From Lachnospiraceae bacterium (GTDB lineage: Bacteria; Bacillota; Clostridia; Lachnospirales; Lachnospiraceae): DNA of 11,478 bases. Positions 6,046 through 11,478 of this stretch are shown piece by piece. The stretch lies in contig DMCJ01000075.1 of assembly GCA_003446735.1 (NCBI GenBank), forward strand, positions 6,737 through 18,214, given 5' to 3'. The first letter of the stretch is position 1; every line of letters starts with the position of its first letter. The position numbers were made by a program, and so were the translations under genes. The notes beneath the pieces are model-generated. The model was not told the origin of the DNA, searched no databases, and saw nothing but the letters and a program-made list of their open reading frames with translations.

Positions 6046-7755
6046 TCAAATCTTTACCGGATTAAGACCGGTCTCATCAAGCCTGTAAAGTCCTCTGGGA
6101 GTTATCCTTAAAGTCGGGATAACGGGAAGAGCAAGGAAGGAAAGGGTTATGAATGGATCGATCTCTTTAAGGACACCCATTTCGTAAGCTTTCTGCTTCA
6201 TTACCTGAAGCTTGGCATTTATCTTGTCATACCCTATATCCGACATAAGGCCCATGATGGGAAGGGGAAGGGTATCAAAGATCTTTCCGCCTGCGGCAAG
6301 TGAATAACCTCCCTGTGATTCGATAAGGGCATTTACCGCGATAGCCATATCTTCGTCATTGTCTCCGATGACTATGATGTTATGGGAATCGTGGGATACG
6401 GAAGATGCCACGGCACCGTTTATTATTCCGTAGCCGGTCGCAACGGCAATTCCTATCTTGCCGGTATTTTTATGTCTTTCAACGGCAGCTATCTTTAAGA
6501 AGCCGTCGTGAGGCTTAAAGTTATCGGTCTTCTCAAATTGTTTTACAAGGTCGGTCGTAGTGATCTGAGCCTTGTCTATGGAAATGACGTGGGTCTCATC
6601 CTGCGTGATGGGAAGGATGAAAGTGTCTTTGTTAACGGGTGAAAGGTTAACGGTATTTTTAAGTTCATCGGGGCAGGGAACCGAAAAAGGCTTAACGTTC
6701 TTTTCGATCTTCTTTCCCTTGAAATATACGGAGTCGATCTCTACCTTCTCAAGATCTTTTAAGATAACGAGGTCTGCCTGGGCTCCGGGAGTGATGGCTC
6801 CTAAATGCTTAAGGCCGTATGTCCTTGCCGTATTTATCGTCGCCATCTTTATCGCCTTTATCGGAGGCATACCGTTTTCGATCGCTATCTTTATGTTGTG
6901 GCTTATATGGCCGTTTGTTAATATATCCTCGACATGTTTGTCATCGGTACAGAACGAGAAGGGATCGGTATCGATGCCGTCGCGTACGATTCCTTTTATT
7001 ATGTCTGCGCAGTTATGGGCAGCGCTGCCTTCGCGGATATGAACATGGATGCCTCGTTCGGCCTCTTTCATTGCATATTCGTAGGAAGAGGCTTCGTGAT
7101 CGGTCGTTATCCCGGCACATCTGTAAACGTTTAATTCGTCATCGGATATGAAAGGAGCATGACCGTCTATTACTTTTAAATGGAAAAGGCTTAACTTTTC
7201 GAACATGGACTGGTCGGCATTTATGACTGCCTGATCATCCATTACCTCTCCGAGGCCGAGTACACGTGTGTTGTTAAGATAGGGGATCATGTCCCTTGCT
7301 TCGAAGGTACATCCGTTATCGTCGATATTTGTGGCAGGTACGCACGAGGGCATCATCACATAGACGTTTGCAAGTGATGTGGCAGTCTGGTCAAGTATAT
7401 AATTGATGCCGGCCGCGCCTGATACGTTGGCGGCTTCGTGAGGGTCTACGATAAATGTGGTGGTACCGTGAGCAGAAGCCAGAGCAACGAGCTCGGAGGG
7501 AGATACCATGGTGGATTCGAGATGCAGATGAGCGTCGATAAATCCGGGAGCCACATATGCTCCGTTTAGATCTATGACCTCGTCGGCTTCAAATTTATCG
7601 GATATACCGAGTATTATTCCGTCTCTTATACCGATATTGCCTTCTTTGATGCGGCCGGTAAGGACATCTATTATCTTTCCGTTTTTAAGGATCGTATCGG
7701 CTTTCTGCTCGCCCATTATCGTATTTCTTAAGATCTTATATTGTATAAAATTCAT
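6046..7755 (-). CDS. ade: Adenine deaminase
   Basis: The 569-residue enzyme of the amidohydrolase superfamily hydrolyses adenine to hypoxanthine and ammonia in cytoplasmic purine salvage. The N-terminal beta-sandwich ('KADTILKNGKIIDVLTG') leads into the metallo-barrel. It has the metal-ligand motif HLHLES (76-81), DPHE (104-107), GLGEVMD with E170, DGH (197-199), DHE (219-221) and CTDD (269-272). The return strand 'PGAQADLVILKDL' follows at about 323-335. The C-terminal part carries the adenine deaminase pattern 'SSVSHDSHNIIVIG' (451-464) and 'LPLPIMGLMSD' (496-506). Length is normal for the family (about 570-600). The start at 7755 is supported by AGGAG six bases upstream (plus-strand 7762-7766), although this adds a short non-conserved leader before residue 18. 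The promoter is at 7799-7828 on the minus strand. The divergent NCS2 purine permease is the obvious functional partner, and panE follows by 23 bp. Confidence 0.95.
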   Translation of the reverse strand: MNFIQYKILRNTIMGEQKADTILKNGKIIDVLTGRIKEGNIGIRDGIILGISDKFEADEVIDLNGAYVAPGFIDAHLHLESTMVSPSELVALASAHGTTTFIVDPHEAANVSGAAGINYILDQTATSLANVYVMMPSCVPATNIDDNGCTFEARDMIPYLNNTRVLGLGEVMDDQAVINADQSMFEKLSLFHLKVIDGHAPFISDDELNVYRCAGITTDHEASSYEYAMKEAERGIHVHIREGSAAHNCADIIKGIVRDGIDTDPFSFCTDDKHVEDILTNGHISHNIKIAIENGMPPIKAIKMATINTARTYGLKHLGAITPGAQADLVILKDLEKVEIDSVYFKGKKIEKNVKPFSVPCPDELKNTVNLSPVNKDTFILPITQDETHVISIDKAQITTTDLVKQFEKTDNFKPHDGFLKIAAVERHKNTGKIGIAVATGYGIINGAVASSVSHDSHNIIVIGDNDEDMAIAVNALIESQGGYSLAAGGKIFDTLPLPIMGLMSDIGYDKINAKLQVMKQKAYEMGVLKEIDPFITLSFLALPVIPTLRITPRGLYRLDETGLNPVKI

Positions 7756-7779
7756 TGAGCTCTCCTTTCCATGTTGTCT

Positions 7780-7808
7780 TTGACTTATGACTGCAAATAT
7801 TGTACCAT
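7780..7808 (+). promoter_or_regulatory. Candidate sigma-A promoter for the NCS2 permease
   Basis: TTGACT (7780-7785) is followed by a 17-bp spacer and TACCAT (7803-7808). The -35 is close to consensus and the -10 is weak. Predicted transcription would start near 7815, giving a leader of about 34 nt with AGGAGG at 7837-7842. The -10 overlaps the -10 of the opposing ade promoter. Confidence 0.45.
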
Positions 7809-7828
7809 ATAAAAGGATTGCGTTGCAA
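7799..7828 (-). promoter_or_regulatory. Candidate extended -10 promoter for ade-panE
   Basis: On the minus strand TTGCAA (plus-strand 7823-7828) is followed by an 18-bp spacer and TACAAT (7804-7799), preceded by TGG, giving the extended -10 TGGTACAAT. The predicted start near 7792 leaves a leader of about 37 nt carrying the AAAGGAGAG ribosome binding site. The -35 lies inside the palindrome at 7816-7830. Confidence 0.55.
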
Positions 7829-7830
7829 TC
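7816..7830. promoter_or_regulatory. Perfect inverted repeat in the ade/permease control region, possible operator
   Basis: GATTGC and GCAATC flank a 3-bp centre (GTT). The repeat covers the -35 of the ade promoter and the predicted first transcribed bases of the permease. It could be an operator for both genes or a small stem at the 5' end of the permease mRNA. It does not resemble a Bacillus PurR PurBox, and the leader is too short for a purine riboswitch. Confidence 0.4.
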
Positions 7831-7848
7831 ACAGATAGGAGGGATATA

Positions 7849-9279
7849 ATGGAAAAGTTATTCAAGTTAAAGGAAAACGGCACAACAGTCCGTACCGAGG
7901 TCCTTGCGGGTCTTACAACCTTTATGACGATGGCTTACATCATCGCCTTAAACCCGAACCTCTTAACGAACTTTGATGTCGGAAGCCCCTTATGGAACGG
8001 TGTTTTCCTTGCAACATGTCTTGCATCTGCACTCGGTACCTTCTGCATGGCTTTCCTTGCGAACAAGCCTTTTGTAATGGCCCCCGGAATGGGACTCAAC
8101 TCTTTCTTCGCCGTAGTAGTGGCAAATATCGCTGTCATAAACGGAGTTGAATATCAGAATGCATTTCAGGCAGGATTATGCATTATCTTTATCGAGGGTA
8201 TTATCTTTATGATCCTCTCGGTACTTAACATACGCGAGAAGATCGTGGAAGCTATCCCGCTTGGTATCCGTTTAGGTATCGGTCCTGCTATCGGACTTAT
8301 GCTCATGAACATCGGCTTTGGATCCAACGTCGGTATCTACGCCGAAGGAAACGGTTATACTTCGCCTTTCTATGTAATGAGAGACTTCTTCGGTGCCATG
8401 ACTCCCAAGCTCTTACTTGACGGAATGGGAAGCGAATATAAGCAGATGGTCGTTACGGTCATCACTATGTTCGTAGGTCTTATAGTGATCATCTTACTTG
8501 CAAAGAAGGGAATAAAGGCAGCAGTGCTTTTGGGTATGCTCGTTTCGAGTATCCTCTACTGGACAGCCGACGTGATCGTGCTTCATTCCAATCCCTTCGC
8601 TTCACTTGCAACGGCATCTTTCGTTCCGCCTTTTAAGGATATGGCAGCTACTACCTTATTTAAGTTAGACTTCCCGGGACTTTTTAATATCGGTATATTT
8701 ACAGCCGTAACACTCATCATCACATTCTGCATGATCGATATGTTCGATACTATCGGTACTTTGGTAGGTACCGCATCCAAGGCGGGAATGGTTGATAAAG
8801 AGGGTAAGATGCCCAAGATGAAAGAAGCACTTTTATCCGACGCTATCGGAACCGTTGCAGGATCCTGCACAGGTACATCTACGGTAACGACTTTCGTAGA
8901 GTCCGCATCCGGTGTTGAGGCGGGAGGCCGCACAGGTCTTACCGCTTTAGTTGCAGGTCTTGTGTTCCTTGCCTGCATCTTCATCTCACCTATCGCAGCC
9001 ATCATTCCTTCGGCTGCTACATCGAGTGCACTTATTTATGTAGGTATCCTGATGCTTCAGGGTCTTTCCAAGGTTGACTTTAATGACCTTGATCAGATCG
9101 TACCCGTATTCGTGATGTTACTTGCAATGCCCATCTCCGGATCCATCGGACACGGCATCGGACTTGCGATGATATGCTATACATGCATCAAATTATTCTC
9201 CGGAAAAGGAAAGGAAGTATCCGTGCTTACCTACGTGATCTCGGCTCTTTTCCTCATCAAGTTCTTCGCAATAGTTTAA
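7849..9279 (+). CDS. NCS2-family purine permease, AzgA type (adenine/guanine/hypoxanthine)
   Basis: The 476-residue polytopic inner-membrane protein belongs to the AzgA branch of the nucleobase:cation symporter 2 family. The N-terminus 'VRTEVLAGLTTFMTMAYII' and 'VMAPGMGLNSFFA' (about 76-88) are characteristic of this branch. Further AzgA features are 'MIDMFDTIGTLVG' at about 295-307 and 'GTSTVTTFVESASGVEAGG' from about 342, the region that binds substrate in the family. About 12-14 membrane segments are expected from the hydrophobic stretches, and the length is full. It should import purine bases by proton symport. The divergent adenine deaminase makes adenine a likely substrate, though guanine or hypoxanthine cannot be excluded. 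AGGAGG at 7837-7842 fixes the start at 7849. The gene is a single-gene transcription unit closed by a strong terminator at 9305-9335. Confidence 0.92.
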   Translation: MEKLFKLKENGTTVRTEVLAGLTTFMTMAYIIALNPNLLTNFDVGSPLWNGVFLATCLASALGTFCMAFLANKPFVMAPGMGLNSFFAVVVANIAVINGVEYQNAFQAGLCIIFIEGIIFMILSVLNIREKIVEAIPLGIRLGIGPAIGLMLMNIGFGSNVGIYAEGNGYTSPFYVMRDFFGAMTPKLLLDGMGSEYKQMVVTVITMFVGLIVIILLAKKGIKAAVLLGMLVSSILYWTADVIVLHSNPFASLATASFVPPFKDMAATTLFKLDFPGLFNIGIFTAVTLIITFCMIDMFDTIGTLVGTASKAGMVDKEGKMPKMKEALLSDAIGTVAGSCTGTSTVTTFVESASGVEAGGRTGLTALVAGLVFLACIFISPIAAIIPSAATSSALIYVGILMLQGLSKVDFNDLDQIVPVFVMLLAMPISGSIGHGIGLAMICYTCIKLFSGKGKEVSVLTYVISALFLIKFFAIV

Positions 9280-9291
9280 GAGATATCTGTG

Positions 9292-9305
9292 TATCATATA
9301 TGATA
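9292..9305. repeat. 14-bp perfect AT-rich palindrome before the permease terminator
   Basis: TATCATATATGATA is self-complementary over 14 bp and lies between the permease stop codon and the terminator stem, sharing one base with it. It may be an accidental AT-rich palindrome or a weak extra stem at the mRNA 3' end. No function can be assigned. Confidence 0.5.
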
Positions 9306-9335
9306 AAGCCGCCGGTTTTTCCGGCGGCTTTTTTT
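9305..9335 (+). terminator. Strong Rho-independent terminator after the NCS2 permease
   Basis: AAAGCCGCCGG (9305-9315) and CCGGCGGCTTT (9321-9331) form a perfect 11-bp stem with a TTTTT loop. The T-tract spans 9329-9335, with the first bases also pairing in the stem. It lies 26 nt after the permease stop codon and separates that gene from dnaE. Confidence 0.95.
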
Positions 9336-9337
9336 GG

Positions 9338-9433
9338 TTTGCCCGCCATGGGAAAGGCTGAGAAAGAACTTATTTTATATCGCATGTTATGCAAGCTTAA
9401 ATACAGCAGGATGATTGTGTGAGGCGGGGCAAA
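9338..9433. repeat. Inverted repeat flanking 75 nt upstream of dnaE
   Basis: TTTGCCCGCC (9338-9347) and GGCGGGGCAAA (9423-9433) are complementary except for one extra G, and enclose exactly 75 nt. The enclosed stretch is itself an ATG-to-TGA frame of 24 codons (9348-9422) with no ribosome binding site. The right arm lies in the spacer of the dnaE promoter. It may be a long-range RNA stem, a regulatory site pair or chance. Confidence 0.4.
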
Positions 9434-9443
9434 GTGATATAAT
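9415..9443 (+). promoter_or_regulatory. Extended -10 promoter of dnaE, predicting a leaderless mRNA
   Basis: TTGTGT (9415-9420), a 17-bp spacer, and a perfect TATAAT (9438-9443) preceded by TGA give an extended -10 element, TGATATAAT. Only six bases (GTGCAC) separate the -10 from the dnaE ATG at 9450, so the normal transcription start would be at or next to the A of the start codon. No usable Shine-Dalgarno would then be in the mRNA. Confidence 0.6.
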
Positions 9444-9449
9444 GTGCAC

Positions 9450-11478
9450 ATGGCTTTTACACATTTACATGTACATACGGAGTACTCATTACTTGACGGC
9501 TCCAATAAGATAAAGGAATGCATCAGGCGCGTTAAAGAGCTTGGTATGGACAGCTGTGCGATCACCGACCACGGTGTGATGTACGGCGTTCTTAATTTCT
9601 ACAAGACTGCCCGCGCCGAAGGCATTAAGCCCATATTGGGGTGCGAGGTCTATGTTGCTCCCGGATCGAGATTCGATAAGGAAGGCAAGCCCGATGATGA
9701 CAGATATTATCATCTGGTACTGCTTGCCGAGAATAATACGGGCTATGCCAATCTTATGAAGATCGTAAGCCGTGGATTTACCGAAGGCTATTATTATAAA
9801 CCGAGGGTTGATATCGAGATACTAGAAAGATATCACGAGGGTATAATAGCCTTATCGGCATGCCTTGCGGGGGAGATAGCGCGTCTTATCTCAAGAGGAA
9901 GGATCGAAGAAGCCGAGAAGGCTGCGCTCAGGCACCTTGAGATATTCGGAAAAGGAAATTATTTTCTTGAGCTTCAGGATCATGGGATGAAGGAGCAGCA
10001 GGTCGTTAATGCGGCTCTTATGACCATGAGTAAAAAGCTCGATATCCCGCTTGTTGCGACCAATGATATCCACTATACATATGCCGAGGATGAAAAGCCG
10101 CATGATATCCTTTTATGCCTTCAGACAGGTAAGAAGGTCAGCGATGAAGACAGGATGAGATATGTGGGCGGACAGTACTACATAAAGAGCGAAGATGAGA
10201 TGAGATCTCTTTTTCCTTATGCGTCCGAGGCCTTGGACAATACCCATAAGATAGCGGAAAGATGTAATGTCGAGATCGAGTTCGGTGTCACGAAGCTCCC
10301 CGTATTTGATGTTCCAAGCGGCTATGACGCCCTTTCCTATCTCCGGAAATTATGCTATGACGGACTTAAGGAATTATACCCGGATGATGACGGTTCATTA
10401 AAGGAAAAGCTTGATTATGAGATCTCGGTCATCAAAAAGATGGGTTATGTCGAATATTTCCTTATAGTCTGGGATTTTATAAATTTTGCCAAATCACACG
10501 GGATACCGGTAGGTCCGGGAAGAGGATCGGCCGCGGGAAGCCTTGTTTCCTATTGCCTTCATATAACTACGGTAGATCCCATAAGATACAGTCTGATCTT
10601 TGAGAGATTCTTAAATCCCGAGAGGGTATCCATGCCCGATATCGATATCGATTTCTGCCCGGAGAGAAGGCAGGAAGTCATCGATTATGTCTCCGAAAAG
10701 TACGGACCGGAGAAGGTCGTTCAGATAATCACCTTTGGTACCATGGCCGCAAAGGGCGTTATAAGAGATGTGGCCAGAGTAATGGATCTTCCCTATTCTT
10801 TTGCTGATGCGCTTTCAAAAGCCGTGCCCAACATATTAAATATCACTTTAAAAGAAGCGCTCGATCTTAACCCCGAGCTTAAGGCTCGTTATGAAACGGA
10901 ACCTGAAGTTAAGGAACTCCTTGATATGTGCATGCGCTTAGAGGGCCTGCCCAGGCATGCTTCCACTCATGCAGCCGGCGTCGTTATCTGCAGGGAGCCT
11001 GCGGAGAATTTTGTCCCGCTCTCAAGAAGCAGCGACGGTTCCATAACAACACAGTTTGAGAAAGATCCGATCGAAGAGCTCGGACTACTTAAGATGGACT
11101 TTTTGGGTCTTCGTAACCTTACCGTTATAAGAGATGCGGTAGAGCTTATCAAATCAAATAAAGGCATAGATATAGATGTAGAAAAGATAGATTATGACGA
11201 TAAGGCCGTATATGACTATATAGGGACCGGCAAGACGGAGGGAATATTCCAGCTTGAGAGCGCCGGAATGAAGAACTTCATGAAGCAGCTTAAGCCCGGT
11301 AACCTCGAAGACGTTATAGCCGGAATCTCGCTCTTTCGGCCCGGCCCGATGGATATCATCCCCAAATATTTATCAAGCAAGGATGATCCTAAAAATGTAA
11401 GCTATGTATGTAAGGAGCTTGAGCCCATACTTTCATCCACATACGGATGTATCGTATATCAGGAGCAGGTAATGCAGA
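9450..11478 (+). CDS. dnaE: DNA polymerase III alpha subunit (DnaE), 3' partial
   Basis: This is the first 676 codons of the replicative polymerase alpha subunit (full length normally about 1,100-1,200), cut by the window edge. It starts 'MAFTHLHVHTEYSLLDGSNK'. Residues 1 to about 280 form the PHP domain. All nine metal-ligand positions known from proofreading-competent DnaE1 are present: H7, H9, D16, H41, E66, H88, C138, D206 and H208, with nearly the spacing of the Mycobacterium enzyme. The palm has GPGRGSAAGSLVSY at about 356-369, the catalytic PDIDIDF at 396-402 (D399 and D401), and the third acidic residue D550 in LKMDFLGLRN. Near the end is 'GISLFRPGPMD'. It synthesises DNA with the beta clamp; Firmicutes usually also carry PolC, so it may act mainly in lagging-strand or primer-extension synthesis. 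ATG 9450 is chosen because homologues begin here. The only in-frame alternative upstream is GTG 9444, before a stop at 9435. The promoter abuts the start. Confidence 0.97.
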   Translation, partial: MAFTHLHVHTEYSLLDGSNKIKECIRRVKELGMDSCAITDHGVMYGVLNFYKTARAEGIKPILGCEVYVAPGSRFDKEGKPDDDRYYHLVLLAENNTGYANLMKIVSRGFTEGYYYKPRVDIEILERYHEGIIALSACLAGEIARLISRGRIEEAEKAALRHLEIFGKGNYFLELQDHGMKEQQVVNAALMTMSKKLDIPLVATNDIHYTYAEDEKPHDILLCLQTGKKVSDEDRMRYVGGQYYIKSEDEMRSLFPYASEALDNTHKIAERCNVEIEFGVTKLPVFDVPSGYDALSYLRKLCYDGLKELYPDDDGSLKEKLDYEISVIKKMGYVEYFLIVWDFINFAKSHGIPVGPGRGSAAGSLVSYCLHITTVDPIRYSLIFERFLNPERVSMPDIDIDFCPERRQEVIDYVSEKYGPEKVVQIITFGTMAAKGVIRDVARVMDLPYSFADALSKAVPNILNITLKEALDLNPELKARYETEPEVKELLDMCMRLEGLPRHASTHAAGVVICREPAENFVPLSRSSDGSITTQFEKDPIEELGLLKMDFLGLRNLTVIRDAVELIKSNKGIDIDVEKIDYDDKAVYDYIGTGKTEGIFQLESAGMKNFMKQLKPGNLEDVIAGISLFRPGPMDIIPKYLSSKDDPKNVSYVCKELEPILSSTYGCIVYQEQVMQ

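Noticed and set aside
6572..7042. 156-codon plus-strand open frame opposite ade.
   Set aside because: It is antisense to the conserved adenine deaminase coding region, has no family resemblance, and is explained by codon bias of ade.
7756..7848. A purine riboswitch or PurBox upstream of the purine permease or ade.
   Set aside because: Neither leader (about 34 and 37 nt) can hold the three-way aptamer with its conserved bases, and no PurBox-like motif is present.
7845..7850. TATAAT overlapping the start codon of the permease, as a promoter.
   Set aside because: It has no -35 at proper distance, and a promoter there would start transcription inside the gene. The AGGAGG before the ATG shows the leader is transcribed from upstream.
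8583..9005. 140-codon minus-strand open frame opposite the NCS2 permease.
   Set aside because: It is the antisense of a conserved membrane protein and has Ala/Pro/Val-rich low-information content and no start signal.
9442..9513. Short frame starting at ATG 9442, overlapping the dnaE start, as a leader peptide.
   Set aside because: It has no clear ribosome binding site, lies in the promoter -10, and gives an unremarkable 23-residue sequence overlapping the well-supported dnaE start.

Overview
The window looks like chromosomal DNA from an anaerobic Firmicute of the class Clostridia, with a Lachnospiraceae-like flavour. The basis is moderate G+C, AGGAGG-type ribosome binding sites on most genes, heavy use of AGA/AGG and ATA codons, a cut-off gene end resembling a 2-oxoacid:ferredoxin oxidoreductase beta subunit, and a Firmicute-style LolD-like ABC ATPase. 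I see no insertion sequence, phage gene, tRNA, rRNA or CRISPR array. The assignment is inference from protein character, not from a marker gene search.

Layout. Bases 1-5096 form a rightward block: the 3' end of a PorB-like gene, a degenerate CbiE/CbiT (CobL-like) protein, a LolD/MacB-type ABC ATPase with no adjacent permease, a lipoprotein of unknown function with an acidic stalk, a DUF308/HdeD-type membrane protein with a soluble C-terminal tail, and a glycosyltransferase 2-GtrA fusion. Gaps between genes are short (15-23 bp) except for 91 bp before the DUF308 gene, so one or two operons are plausible. The last four genes read as cell-envelope functions.

Bases 5093-7755 form a leftward pair, adenine deaminase (ade) then a ketopantoate reductase-family gene (panE). 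This pair converges on the first block with overlapping stop codons. Each of the two convergent transcripts appears to use a Rho-independent terminator lying inside the coding sequence of the opposite gene, so the two mRNAs should overlap by about 300 nt.

Divergent from ade, across a 93-bp control region with back-to-back promoters and a small perfect palindrome, is an AzgA-type NCS2 purine permease (7849-9279). Permease and deaminase make a simple purine salvage unit: import adenine and convert it to hypoxanthine. The permease ends at a strong terminator (9305-9335). After a short region containing an inverted repeat, dnaE (DNA polymerase III alpha) starts at 9450 and runs off the window. 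Its extended -10 promoter sits so close to the ATG that a leaderless mRNA is predicted.

The most interesting points are the interlocked convergent terminators, the CbiET-like protein that has lost its glycine-rich SAM loop, the predicted leaderless dnaE transcript, and the shared ade/permease control region. No clearly novel multi-gene system is demonstrable from sequence alone.
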